A DNA stretch of 64,000 nucleotides. Origin: Lithobates sylvaticus (Eukaryota > Chordata > Amphibia > Anura > Ranidae). This document shows, one piece after another, positions 44,589-57,169 of the stretch (position 1 is its first letter; each line of letters begins with the position of its first letter). The notes under the pieces are model-generated. The model had not been told where the DNA came from. It did not search any database and saw only the letters and a program-made list of their open reading frames with translations. The stretch lies in assembly GCA_028564925.1 (NCBI GenBank), contig CM053029.1:186201545-186265544 (forward strand), in the 5' to 3' direction. The translations under genes were made by a program, and so were the position numbers.

Positions 44589-46024
44589 AGCGGAGTTCCA
44601 CCTAAAAGTGGAACTTCCACTTTAAGTACTTCTTACCCCCTGAAGGGCCACGTTTAGCATGTCATTTTTTTGAGGGGGGGGGGGGGGTGTCTGGTTTTGA
44701 CAGGTACCCAGCTCCCATTTCCATTCTGGGCCGCCTAGGCAGTCCCTCCCTCCCTGCAATCTTCTGGGACACATCACAGGTCCCAGAAGATTGCATGGCC
44801 ATTCACGATGCGCACCCGGCAGTGAAGCCACAAGCTGTCACATTTGGGTGCCCACAGTAGTAATGCCGGCGCCACGGACAGGCGGGGGAGAAGAGAAGAG
44901 CGAGGCTTTAGGCGCCTGCATCGCTGGACCATGGGACAGGTAAGCGTGTGTTTATTAACCACTTTCAGACCGGACCAATTTGCAGCCAAAGGACCAGGTC
45001 CCTTTTTGCGATTCGGCACTGCGTCGCTTTAACTGACAATTGCGCGGTCGTGCGACGTGGCTCCCAAACAAAATTGACGTCCTTTTTTTTCCTACAAATA
45101 GAGCTTTCTTTTGGTGGTATTTGATCGCCCCTGCGGTTTTTATTTTTTGCGCTATAAACAAAAAAGAGCGACAATTTTGAAAAAAAAATCGCATTATTTT
45201 TCATTTTTTGCTATAATAAATAAATATAAAATATATAAAAAAACTTTTTTTTTTCCTCAGTTTAGGCCGATACGTATTCTTCTACATATTTTTGGTAAAA
45301 AAAATCGCAATAAGCGATTATTGATCGGTTTGCGCAGAAGTTATAGCGTTTACAAGATAGGGGATAGTTTTATAGCATTTTTTATTAATATTTTTTTTTT
45401 ATTAGTAATGGCGGCGATCAGCGATTTTTTTTGTGACTGCGACATTATGGCGGACACATCGGACATTTTTGACACATTTTTGGGACCATTGTCATTTATA
45501 CAGCAATCAATGCTATTTAAATGCATTGGTTCCTGTATAAATGACACTGGCAGTGAAGGGGTTAACCACAAGGGGGCAGTGTAAGGGTTAAGTGTGCCTA
45601 GGGGTGTGTTTCTTACTGTGGGGGGGCGTGGCTGTCAGCTAGTGAATGCTGATCTCTGCTCTAATCACAGGGAGCAGAGATCGGCGTCACTAGTTGCTAG
45701 GCAGAACGGGGAGATGCTGTTTATCTCGGCATCTCCCCATTCAGCCTTCCCGTGAGACGATCGCGGGTGTCCCCGCGGTGGTCGAGTCCGCGGAGACCGC
45801 GGCCGGACTCACGGGGGTCCCGACCAGCGCGGGAGCGCGCCGCTCCCGGCGCGCTCCCGATGGCACGGACAGGCAGAAAGGAGGGACTTATATATACGCC
45901 CTCCTGCCTGTACGTGCCATTCTGCCGACGTATATCGTCGTGCGCTGGTCGGCAAGTGGTTAAAAGTCAGCAGCTACAAAAAGTGTATTATAATTATAAT
46001 AAACAGAACCGGGTGGAACTCCGC
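44589..46024 (+). mobile_element. TTAA-bounded MITE, family F, copy 4, split by family A
   Basis: Begins with hairpin AGCGGAGTTCCAC / GTGGAACTTCCACTT after TTAA (44585-44588) and ends GGGTGGAACTCCGC. Before the interruption it has the F blocks CAGGTCCCAGAAGATTG and CATCGCTGGACCATGGGACAGG; after it, AGTCAGCAGCTACAAAAAGTG. Confidence 0.7.
44959..45959 (+). mobile_element. TTAA-bounded MITE, family A, copy 2 (1001 bp, complete)
   Basis: Flanked by TTAA at 44955-44958 and 45960-45963, inside family F copy 4. Left end CCACTTTCAGACCGGACC, right end GCGCTGGTCGGCAAGTGG. The body follows the family A order, with GC-rich hairpins in the right third (GAGCGCGCCGCTCCCGGCGC; GGGCGTATATA-type arms). The 157-codon frame (45111-45584) is AT-rich, not conserved in the other copies and not a transposase. 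Confidence 0.85.
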
Positions 46025-46028
46025 TTTA

Positions 46029-46729
46029 GATTGCAACATGGCTTGTGTAGCAATTGTATATGCTACTTCTTTTTTATTTGCAAGATTTTTTTTCCCACAA
46101 ACTTGGCATTACTGTTTAAATTCTGAGATTTTGTGTTACATGCTGAAACTTGTATTTCCGAAGCAGCTGGCAAGTCACACAATACATCAACTACCCCAGA
46201 GGTAATACAATCTTCATCCATGACAAAGCAATGTCCTCTTTTCAGTGCAGAATATTGCCTGCCCCACAGATACCAGAGATGGCTTCCTAATTTCCAGGAA
46301 TAATGACAGATGGGGCAGCCTTTGGCATCACAGGCTCTTTCTGAAGTGCAGAGCTCTCCCATTGCTGCCTGCCTTCATGTGAAGAATATTATGCACAGAC
46401 CACGTGGCTCCTCACTGTGTGCCATCATTAGCCTTTTAAATCTTTGATGCGGCTTTGAACAGCTGGAAAGGTGCACAAACCCAGGAAATATTTGCATGGC
46501 TTCATCCCACACCTTCTGAGGGTGCCTCCTCATCTGCTATCAGCCTCTGTGACATTGGTGCCACTCTTATTAGCATGTTTGTTTCTCACCTAGCCTGCTA
46601 TTCATGAGCATTACCTAACACTCTCCATTCTAGCAATTCTAAAGGTGCCAACATTTATATCACCATAAAAAGGTCTATTAAAAAAATTTACAAAGCTATT
46701 ATTATTGTTAAGACATTTTACAAAAAGTA
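46029..46729. other. Apparently unique sequence
   Basis: About 700 bases without repeat signatures, mixed base composition and no ORF with a domain (46063-46362 minus is unrecognised). It could be host non-coding DNA. Confidence 0.45.
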
Positions 46730-48117
<1,388 letters not shown>

Positions 48118-48803
48118 CAGAAAAAAAACATAACAATCATCCCCCTCCTAAAAATTACTTAAACACAATCAAGTGTAGCTAATCACCTCCTCAATGGCCC
48201 ACAAAGCCATTTGACTTTCAACTGTGATCAGCTGTGGTCATTTTGATTATCTCAGCATGAAAAGAGATTTCCTGGAGCATTTCAGTCCCTGGTAGTGCAA
48301 CTGGAGCAAACAATCAACTATGGGTGGCAAGCTACTGTCAAAAGATCTCCGGGATAAAGTTGTGGACAAGCACAAGTCAGGAGATGAATACAAAAAAATG
48401 TCAAAGGCGTTATCAATGCCTAGAGGCACAGTGAAGTCTGTTATTAAGAAGTAAAAGGTATTTGGTAGAACACAGACCCTCCCTGGATCAGGACATCACT
48501 CCAAACTGGATGAAAGAGCCAGGAGGAAACTCGTCAGAGAGGATACCAAGAGGCATACAGCAACTCTGAAGCAGTTGCAGGAATTTATGACAGAGTGATC
48601 ATTATGTGCATGTGGCAACAATATCACAAATTCTCCACAAATGTGGCATGTATGGGAAGGTTGCAAGGAAAAAGCCACTCCTCAAGAAATGCCACATGCA
48701 GTTACTACTGAGCTTTGCCAAAACGCACCTTGAAGATTCTGAGGCTACAGGTGTTATGTTCAGATGAGACTAAAATTTTATTTTTTTGGCCTCAACACGA
48801 AAC
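48118..48803 (+). mobile_element. Tc1 transposon copy B, 5' part
   Basis: Opposite in direction to copy A and abutting it. The leader (CATTTGACTTTCAACTGTGA) precedes a transposase start at 48320. The copy is cut off at 48803, right after the first catalytic region, where Tc1 copy C begins. Confidence 0.75.
48320..48803 (+). pseudogene. Tc1 transposase, N-terminal half, disrupted
   Basis: Starts MGGKLLSKDLRDKVVDKHKS, then GDEYKKMSKALSMPRGTVKS, the first helix-turn-helix. A stop replaces the usual tryptophan after VIKK. The continuing frame reads DERARRKLVREDTKRHTATL, then frame changes lead to a region equivalent to LCSDETKILFF, which keeps the first catalytic aspartate. The second and third catalytic regions are lost through truncation. 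This is a different Tc1 family from copy A. Confidence 0.8.
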
Positions 48804-48806
48804 TAT

Positions 48807-49372
48807 ACAGTACCTTGAAAAAGTATTCATAGCCCTTGAAATATTTCACATTTTGTCATGTTACAACCAAAAGTGTAACTGTATTTTATTGGGATTTTAT
48901 GTGAGAGACCAACACAAAGTGGCACATAATTGTGAAGTGGAAGGAAAATGATAAATGGTTTTCAAATTTTTTTACAAATAAATATCTGAAAAGTGTGGCG
49001 TGCATTTGTAATCAGCCCCCCTGAGTCAATACTTTGTAGAACCACCTTTCACTGCAATTACAGTTGCAAGTCATTTTGGGGATGTCTCCACCAGCTTTGC
49101 ACATTTAGAGAGTGACATTTTTGCCCATTCTTCTTTGCAAAATAGCTCAAGCTCTGACAGGTTGGATGGGGAGCATCTGTGAACAGCAATTTCCAAGTCT
49201 TGCCACAGATTCTCAATTGGATTTAGGTCTGGACTTTGACTGAGCCATTCTAACACATGAATATGCTTTGATTTAAACCATTCCATTGTAGCTCTGGCTG
49301 TATGTTTATGGTCGTTGTCCTGCTAGAGGGTGAACCTCCACCCAAGTCTCAAATCTTTTGTAGACTCTAAGC
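48807..49372 (-). mobile_element. Tc1 transposon copy C, 3' part, runs into the gap
   Basis: Terminal repeat CAGTACCTTGAAAAAGTATT next to TA, followed by CATTTTGTCATGTTACAACC, the standard end of this widespread Tc1 family. The minus strand then encodes the transposase C-terminus. The sequence disappears into N at 49373 and no trace is seen beyond 49809, so the remainder is either in the gap or deleted. Confidence 0.85.
49071..49372 (-). pseudogene. Tc1 transposase, C-terminal part
   Basis: The frame at 49071-49286 reads [20 protein letters not shown] then [20 protein letters not shown] and [13 protein letters not shown]. The catalytic glutamate is in NPIENLW. Upstream, TTLYLDQQDND-type sequence has partly decayed. 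The N-terminal two thirds lie in or beyond the assembly gap, so intactness of that part cannot be judged. Confidence 0.8.
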
Positions 49373-49809
49373 NNNNNNNNNNNNNNNNNNNNNNNNNNNN
49401 NNNNNNNNNNNNNNNNNNNNNNNNNNNNNNNNNNNNNNNNNNNNNNNNNNNNNNNNNNNNNNNNNNNNNNNNNNNNNNNNNNNNNNNNNNNNNNNNNNNN
49501 NNNNNNNNNNNNNNNNNNNNNNNNNNNNNNNNNNNNNNNNNNNNNNNNNNNNNNNNNNNNNNNNNNNNNNNNNNNNNNNNNNNNNNNNNNNNNNNNNNNN
49601 NNNNNNNNNNNNNNNNNNNNNNNNNNNNNNNNNNNNNNNNNNNNNNNNNNNNNNNNNNNNNNNNNNNNNNNNNNNNNNNNNNNNNNNNNNNNNNNNNNNN
49701 NNNNNNNNNNNNNNNNNNNNNNNNNNNNNNNNNNNNNNNNNNNNNNNNNNNNNNNNNNNNNNNNNNNNNNNNNNNNNNNNNNNNNNNNNNNNNNNNNNNN
49801 NNNNNNNNN
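49373..49809. other. Assembly gap (437 N)
   Basis: Run of N. Frames across it consist of unknown residues. Confidence 1.
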
Positions 49810-50449
49810 TACAAGCTGTTACAGGCATTTGGCATTTCAAATGCCTCTGAACATCCGCCCTGAACGCATTTTTTTTTTGCTTTCCAAAAAATGCTTTGGA
49901 ACTCAACTGCCTAGAAACTACTATAAACGACCCTGTGTACTGATAAGATAACATAGAGGAGAGTTCAGGGGCAGCTGAAAAAAAACACCCAGCTGCTCTA
50001 AACGTCCGTTTACCAGCAGCATGAACATGAAGCCTTAAAGACCCTTTCTGTCCAGGAGCACTGACAGCATGCTCTTGCTGAGACTGTGATTCCTGATTCA
50101 CTGTGATTTCAGATTTACACTCTAGTTATTAATGTGTAGTTAAATAAATAACCTTTATTACTCAATAAAACATTAAAACATAAAGACAGTTAAAAGCTTG
50201 GCCAAGAGTACAATGAACCATTTACAATGCTAACACCGACATAGTGTACAACCCTCATAAAAGTAAATTATAGGTCAGCTATATTAGAATTTATCACCAC
50301 ATAATGCAAAGAAAAATGGCCATAGTAGATCCATGAAGCATAATTGTCAAGTGTATTAAAATACAGAGAAAAAATAATTAATATTAACAGACTGTTTTAA
50401 ATCATCATACAAATATATATTTGAAATCAAATCTTTATTGTTTATGGCA
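49810..50449. other. No feature recognised
   Basis: About 640 AT-rich bases right of the gap. The sequence CTCTAAACGTCCGTTTACC suggests an unidentified dispersed repeat, with no boundaries visible. Confidence 0.35.
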
Positions 50450-50918
50450 CTACTATGGAGTGGGCAGATTTCTGCCAGTCACAGGCCCTCCCAGCCTGTG
50501 TCTTAAAATAACAGGGAGATGAAGCCACCATCAATCAAGATGTAATATCTCACCCCCATTGCGTTTAGCTGATCAGTGGGCATAGAGGAGGAGGGAGGGA
50601 GTGAGCTGTCATTTACCAGAGTGTATACACCCACATGTGTGACTCTATAGTCACATGGGCAGCTTAGATGTGATAGGGAGGAAATGCTCAGAGTAGAACT
50701 GAAAATTAAGCATGTGCAGAGCTGGCAACACTGCTCTGCAAAATCCCTAGCTGCAGTGGGGGCATGGACAGAAAGGGGAGATGGAGAACAGCAGGATCAA
50801 CCAAGTTTTGTGAAGAATACAGAAAACAAATCCCATAGTGACCGAGTGAGTATTAACAGCATGAAAAACATAATTTATTCATAGTTTTTAATTATGTGGG
50901 TTTAATAACACTTTAGGG
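50450..50918 (+). mobile_element. Family H-like repeat, copy 3 (right end)
   Basis: Ends ATGTGGGTTTAATAACACTTTA, the right terminus of family H. Body blocks such as ATGTGCAGAGCTGGCAACAC are diverged from copies 1 and 2 and the left end is not clear. Confidence 0.4.
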
Positions 50919-51198
50919 ACAACCCCCCATTAATGGACTTTTCAAACGGGCACCTTACCAACCACCATAACTCATTAATTGTAAATAAAGGTAGATGATG
51001 GTATGGGGATCTTTGCAGATTCCAAAATAATGGAGTTCAGTGCCAGGCTGAATACAATTAACTAGAAAACAACATGGTCCATACACCTAGTGAACTGGCC
51101 ATAACACCGCCATTACGTGGAGACTGGCTCTGCACCAGAGTTATAGATGTAGATTTGTGAGGCACTTGCACCAGCCCAGTCAGGATCAAATAGATGAT

Positions 51199-54100
51199 TA
51201 GGGATGAGCCGAACACCCCCCCGTTCGGCTCGCACCAGAACCCGCGAACGGACCTAAAGTCCGTGCGAGCTTTAGAACCCTATTAGTTATAATGGATGCG
51301 AACGTTCAAAATCAAAAGTGCTAATTTTAAAGGCTAATATGCATGTTATTGTCATAAAAAGTGTTTGGGGACCTGGGTCCTGCCCCAGGGGACATGTATC
51401 AATGCAAATTTTTTTTTTTAAAACGGCCGTTTTTTCAGGAGCAGTGATTTTAATAATGCTTAAATTGAAATAATAAAAGTGTAATATTCCTTTAAATTTC
51501 GTACCTGGGGGGTGTCTATAGTATGCATGTAAAGGGGCGCATGTTTCCCGTGCTTAGAACTGTCTCTGCAAAAAGTGTCATTTTTGCAGGAAAGAAAGCT
51601 ATTTAAAATCACTCGTGGCTAATGTTAATTGACGGCTCCCGTATTACAGAGAACAGTCATTCATTGAAAGTCATTCATAAAAAAAAAGTCATTGATAAAA
51701 AATAAAACATTTTTTTTAAAAAAAAGCGTGGGGGTCCCCCCAAATTCAATAACCAGGCCCTTCAGGTCTGGGATGGATATTAAGGGGGACCCCAGCCAAA
51801 AAAATGGCATGGGGTCCCCCTCAAAATCCATACCAGACCCTTATTCGAGCACGCAACCTGGCAGGCCGCAGGAAAAGAGGGGGGGACAAGAGCGGCCCCC
51901 CCTCCCGCCTGAACTGTACCAGGCCACATGCCCTCAACATTGGGAGGATGCTTTGGGGGTCTAAGACCCCCAAAGCACCTTGTCCCCATGTTGATGAGGA
52001 CAAGGGCCTCATCCCCACAACCGTGGTTGTGGGGGTCTGCGGGCGGGGGGCTTATCGGAATCTGGAAGCCCCCTTTAACAAGGGGACCCCCAGATCCCGC
52101 CCCCCCCGTGTGAAATGGTAAGGGGGTACAAAAGTACCCCTACCATTTCACCAAAAAAGTGTAAAAAAAATTTAAAAATGACAGAAGACGGTCTTTGACA
52201 ATTCCTTTATTAAAATCTTCTTTCTTCTTTCTTCATCCTTCGGTTTCTTCATCTTCTCCTTCCGTCATCTTCTTCCATCTTCTTCCATTTTCTTCTTCCT
52301 CCGATCCGCTTCTTCTTGCGCTGGTCTTCTCGTCCTTCTCGTCCGGCATCTTCTTCCATGGCGTCGGCATCTGTTCTTCTGTCGGGCCGCTCCTCGCAAT
52401 GGAAGGCTCCCGCTGTGTGAGGCTTCGCTCCGTCTGACAGGTTTTTTATAACGGAGGGCACCTGGTGACCCGCCCCCCTCTGACGTCATGGGGAAAGCCA
52501 TAGGGAATTCCCCATGACGTCCCCGTGCGTCAGAGGGGGCGGGGTCACCAGGTGCCCTCCATTATAAAAGACCTGTCAGAGGCAGCGAAGCTTCACATAG
52601 CGGGAGCCTCCCATTGCGAGGAGTGGCCCAAGAAGAGACACCGACGCCATGGAAGAAGATGCCGGACGAGGAGGACGAGAAGACCAGCGCAAGAAGAAGC
52701 GGATCAGAGGAAGAAGAAAATGGAAAAAGATGGAAGAAGATGACGGAAGGAGAAGATGACGGAAGGAGAAGATGAATAAACCGAAGGATGAAGAAAGAAG
52801 AAAGAAGATTTTAATAAAGGAATTGTCAAAGACCGTCTCCTGTCATTTTTACAATTTATGACACTTTTTTGGTGAAATGGTAGGAAGTACCCCCTTACCA
52901 TTTCACACAGGGGGGGGGCCGGGATCTGGGGGTCCCCTTGTTAACCACTTGCCGACCGGCGCACACAGATGTACGTCGACAGAATGGCACGTACAGGCAG
53001 GAGGGCGTATATATAAGTCCCTCCTTTCTGCCTGTCCGTGCCATCGGGAGCGCGCCGGGAGCGGCGCGCTCCCGCGCCGGTCGGGACCCCCGTGAGTCTG
53101 ATTGCGGTCCCCGCGGACTCGATCGCCGCGGGGACATCCGCGATCGTCTCACGGGACGGCTGAACGGGGAGATGCCGAGATAAACAGCATCTCCCCGTTC
53201 TGCCTAGCAACTAGTGACGCCGATCTCTGCTCCCTGTGATTGGAGCAGAGATCAGCATTCACTAGCTGACAGCCATGCCCCCCCACAGTAAGAAACACAC
53301 CCCTAGGCCTACTTACCCCTACACTGCCCCTTGTGGTTAACCCCTAAACTGCCAGTGTCATTTTTACAGGAATCAATGCATTTAAATAGCATTAATTGCT
53401 GTAAAAATGACAATGGTCCAAAAAATGTGTCAAAAATGTCCGATGTGTCCACCATAATGTCGCAGTCACAAAAAAAATCGCAGATCTCCGCCATTACTAA
53501 TAAAAAAAAATTATTAATAAAAATGCTATAAAACTATCCCCTATCTTGTAAACGCTATAACTTCTGCGCAAACCGATCAATAATCGCTTATTGCGATTTT
53601 TTTTTACCAAAAAATATGTAGAAGAATACGTATCGGCCTAACCTGAGGAAAAAAAATGTTTTTTAATATATTTTTTGGGATATTTATTATAGCAAAAAGT
53701 AAAAAATAATGCATTTTTTTCAAAATTGTCGCTCTATGTTTGTTTATAGCGCAAAAAATAAAAACCGCAGGGGCGATCAAATACCACCAAAAGAAAGCTC
53801 TATTTGTGGGGAAAAAGGGACGTCAATTTTGTTTGGAAGCCACGTCGCACGACCGCGCAATTGTCAGTTAAAGCGACGCAGTGCCGAATCGCAAAAAGGG
53901 GCCTGGTCCTTTGGCTGCAAATTGGTCCGGTCTGAAAGTGGTTAAAGGGGGCTTCCAGATTCCGATAAGCCCCCCGCCCGCAGACCCCCACAACCACCGG
54001 GCACGGTTGTGGGGATGAGGCCCTTGTCCTCATCAACATGGGGACAAGGTGCTTTGGGGGTCTTAGACCCCCAAAGCATCCTCCCAATGTTGAGGGCATG

Positions 54101-54986
54101 TGGCCTGGTACGGTTCAGGCGGGAGGGGGGGCGCTCTCGTCCCCCCCTCTTTTCCTGCGGCCTGCCAGGTTGCGTGCTCGGATAAGGGTCTGGTATGGAT
54201 TTTGAGGGGGACCCCACGCCATTTTTTTTGGCTGGGGTTCCTCTTAAAATCCATCCCAGACCTCAAGGGTCTGGTATGGATTTTGAGGGGGACCCTACGC
54301 CATTTTTTTATTTTTTTTTGGCTGGGGTCCCCCTTAATATCCATCCCAGACCTGAAGGGCCTGGTTATTGAATTTGTGGGGACCCCCACGCTTTTTTGTT
54401 TGTTTTTTTTATCAATGAATGACAGTTCTCTGTGTTACGGGAGCCATCAATTCATTAGCCGCGAGTGCTTTTAAATAGCTTTTTTCCTGCAAAAATGACA
54501 CTTTTTGCAGGGACAGTTCTAAGCACAGGAAACCTGCCCCCCTTCACAGGCAACCTATAGACACCCCCCAGATGTGATACTGCAATGCTGTACTAACAGC
54601 ACGCACACACAAATCCCCAGAAATAAAGCACATATTGTCAGCAGTCAGCAGCACACTGACACGCTGACACTGAAACACAATATGCGAGGCCGCCGCCGCG
54701 GCGGCCTCTTATACCGTGGGGCGTGTACTAAAGCCCCTGAGCTATAATTGGCTACAGGCATCCTGCCTGTAGCCAATTATGGCTCTCCTCGCTGCCGGCG
54801 CTGTGATTGGCCAAGCATGCGGGGTCACAGTGCATGCTTGGCCAATCATCAGCCAGCATTGCACTGCGACTGGCGCAATGCATTGCGGGCCGCTCGCATC
54901 ACACGAAGTTCTGGGCTCGCCGAACGGGCGAACGCCCGATGTTCGATTCGAACATGGGTTCGAATTGAACACCGGGCCCATCCCTA
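51199..54986. mobile_element. hAT-type giant fold-back element (3788 bp with insertion)
   Basis: Flanked by a perfect 8-bp target duplication TAGATGAT (51191-51198 and 54987-54994). Termini are TAGGGATGAGCCGAAC and the complement of TAGGGATGGGCCCGG. The left arm (51199-52495) and right arm (52508-54986) are inverted copies almost end to end, meeting at GACGTCATGGGGAA / TTCCCCATGACGTC with a 12-base spacer. Matching blocks include CAATAACCAGGCCCTTCAGG, GACCCTTATTCGAGCACGCA and GACGGTCTTTGACAATTCCT. The eight-base duplication and termini indicate the hAT superfamily. No transposase is present. Frames here (for example 51692-51964, 52249-52461, 53942-54217) are mirror images of each other and of low complexity. 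Confidence 0.9.
52945..53941 (-). mobile_element. TTAA-bounded MITE, family A, copy 3 (997 bp, complete)
   Basis: Inserted into the right arm of the fold-back element, flanked by TTAA at 52941-52944 and 53942-53945. The left arm preserves the empty site, CCCCTTTAACAAGGGG with a single TTAA at 52075-52078. This proves precise TTAA-duplicating insertion, the hallmark of piggyBac. Left end CCACTTGCCGACCGGCGC, right end GGTCCGGTCTGAAAGTGG. Very similar to copy 2 in both ends and body. Confidence 0.95.
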
Positions 54987-55305
54987 TAGATGATCATCAG
55001 CTACATATTTAGCTTATATCCAAATTTTCAGTTCCAAACATCTGAATACAAAATGTCTAAACACCTAAAGGCTTAAAACCAGCATCAATTCATACACTTG
55101 CAACCCTTGTACAGTTGCACAAATCAGGGATTTTGCAGAATTATAATTGGGTATATGATTAACCAATTATACCAAGCAGGTGCTGATGATCATCAATTTC
55201 ATATGTAGGTTGAAACACAGTCATTAACTGACACAGAAACAGCTGTATAGGGGGCTTAAAACGGGGTCTACTAAGGTGAGGTTGCGGAAGACAGTTTTAT
55301 ACATC

Positions 55306-56596
55306 ATGACAAGACTGAGACAACAAGACACACTGCATCAGAAAGATCTCTCCCAGGCAAAGATTTCAATATGTGCTGTTCAAGTTCTTTTGAAGAAGCA
55401 CAAAGAAACTGGCGATGTTGAGGACCATAGACACAGTGGTCAGCCAAGGAAACTTAAAGTGGTTCTAAAGGATCAAAGTTTTTTTACCTTCATGCATAGA
55501 AAAACCTCCTTTGTGCAGCAGCCCACCAGCCTCCCCTAATACTTACCTAAGCCCCATCTCGATCCAGCGATGTTCATGAGAGTCTCGGCTCATTGGCTGA
55601 GACAATTACAGCGAGTGAGTCAATGAGGAGAGAGAGAGGGGCCGTGGCTGTGTGTCTAAATAGACAGACAGAGCCGCAGCTCGGGAACAAGTCTGCTTGG
55701 GTACCCGCATTGCAAGCTGCTTGCTCTGGGGGCATTTGGCAGGATGGAGGAGCCAGGAGAGCTGGCAGGAGACCCAAGAAGAGGAGGAGATGAAGGACAC
55801 ATCATGCTTACCTCCCTTCAACATCAGAAGATGTCCAGCAGTGTCGCCAGCACAGAAATGGCAAAAACCAGATGGGTACACCCATCTACAGAAAAGTCTG
55901 ACCAGAAGTGGTCTTCATGGAAGAAATGCAGCCAAAGAGCCATACCTCTGATGAGGAAACAAGGCTATGCAACTCAACTATGCATTAAAAGATTGTTGCA
56001 GAAAAATGGCAGCAGGTGCTCTGGACTGATATGGCAAAATGTGAAATATTTGGCTGTAGCAGGAGGCAGTTTGTTTGCTGAAGGACTAAAAAGCGGTACA
56101 ATAATGAGTGTCTGCAGGCAACAGTAAAGCGTGGTGGAGGTTCCTTGCAAGTTTGGGGCTGCATTTCTGCAAATGGAGTTGGAGATTTGGTAAGGATCAA
56201 TGGTGTCCTCAATGCTGCGAAACACAGGCAGATACTTATCCATCATGCCATATGTCAGGGAGGCTGACTGGCCCTAAAACCATTCTGCATTAGGACAACA
56301 ACCCCAAACATACAGCCAATGTCATTAAGAACTATCTTCAGCGTAAAGAAGAAGGAGCCCTGGAAATTATGATTTGGCCCCCACAGAGCCCTGATCTTAA
56401 CATCACTGTGTCTGTCTGGGATTACATGAAGAGACAGAAGGATTTGAGGCAGCCTACATCCGCAGAAGATCTGTGGTTAGTTCTCCAAGATGTTTGGAAC
56501 AGCTTACCTGCTGAGTTCCTTTAAAAACTGTGTGCAAGTGTACCTAGAAGAATTGACACTGTTTTGAAGACAAAGAATGAGCACACCAAATATTGA
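55306..56596 (+). pseudogene. Tc1 transposase, disrupted by a MITE and point changes
   Basis: Starts MTRLRQQDTLHQKDLSQAKI, shorter than usual because part of the first helix-turn-helix is deleted, then LLKKHKETGDVEDHRHSGQP before the family G insertion. After it come SLQHQKMSSSVASTEMAKTR and the SGLHGRNAAKEPYL block. The first catalytic region reads LWTDMAKCEIFG: the aspartate is kept, the usual glutamate-serine is lost. The second region reads H, stop, DNNPKHTANVIKNYLQRKEE. The third reads NITVSVWDYMKRQKDLRQP, where the catalytic glutamate (IES in relatives) has become valine. C-terminal SVPRRIDTVLKTKNEHTKY ends at 56596. Clearly dead. Confidence 0.9.
55458..55788 (-). mobile_element. Family G MITE fragment inside the Tc1 transposase
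   Basis: Starts AGTGGTTCTAAAGGATC on TTAA (55454-55457) and carries reversed G blocks (CATGCATAGAAAAACCTCC, CCTAATACTTACCTAAGCCC, GCAAGCTGCTTGC). It separates GGTCAGCCAAGGAAACTTA from GATGAAGGACACATCATGCT, adjacent in intact relatives apart from about eight lost bases. The far end of the G element is missing. Confidence 0.8.
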
Positions 56597-56665
56597 TTTG
56601 ATTTGGATTTCTCTTCTGTTCATTTACTTTCCATTTTGATAACTGATAAAAAATAAACTATTAAC

Positions 56666-57071
56666 CAGCGGCGGCCCTTCCCCTTTTTTTTTGTAAGCAC
56701 ACGATTAGAGTCAGAGGCTCTAATAGGCTTCAAAAAAGGGTGGTCTCGGGGCGTAGAGCACTGTGCCCTGAGCCCACCCAGTTGTGTGACAATAGCGAAT
56801 TAATATTTGCTATTTTCCCACTGATTCTCTTCCCGGCCAATCAGGAAGCGGGTCAGAAAGGAGAAGCGTTCTAATTGGCTGCCAGGAGGAGGGAGGAGGG
56901 AGGAGACAGAACCCACTGTGATGCCTGCAGAGGAGAGCAGGGGAAGGGGAAGCCACCGCATGTCACCAGGGTGAAGTGCTGCCCGCCATAGATGGGTAAA
57001 TGCCGTGGGGGGGGGCTGTGGGTCCACTCTTTGCCGCCTCCCACATACGAATTTACCAACAGCCCTCACTG
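56666..57071. mobile_element. hAT non-autonomous element, family P, copy 2 (406 bp)
   Basis: Perfect 8-bp target duplication CTATTAAC (56658-56665 and 57072-57079). Termini CAGCGGCGGCCC and the complement of CAGTGAGGGCTG. Shares GAGGCTCTAATAGGCTTCAA and CCCACCCAGTTGTGTGACA with copy 1. It lies in the 3' part of Tc1 copy D. Confidence 0.9.
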
Positions 57072-57169
57072 CTATTAACACATCTATTTCTGAAAGCATT
57101 CTTAGTTTACAGCATTTCACACCTGCCTAAAACTTTTGCACAATATTGTGTTTAAGGCACAGTCCTTAA

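Larger units (their letters stand above)
55060..57150 (+). mobile_element. Tc1 transposon copy D with two insertions
   Basis: Upstream leader has TATGATTAACCAATTATACC, GGTGCTGATGATCATCAATT and GGTTGAAACACAGTCATTAA, then the transposase, then a 3' part interrupted by a hAT element and resuming at CACATCTATTTCTGAAAGCA. The terminal ACACCTGCCTAAAACTTTTG and CACAATATTGTG is the expected inverted repeat. The left end is rearranged and its boundary is approximate. A family G MITE lies in the coding region. Confidence 0.8.

Noticed and set aside
45111-45584. 157-codon frame in family A considered as a membrane protein
   Set aside because: Phenylalanine/isoleucine/lysine richness reflects the AT-rich body; the frame is broken in the other family A copies.
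52249-52743. Lys/Arg/Glu-rich frames resembling a nuclear basic protein
   Set aside because: They come from the GAAGAA-rich centre of the fold-back element and appear in mirror image in both arms.
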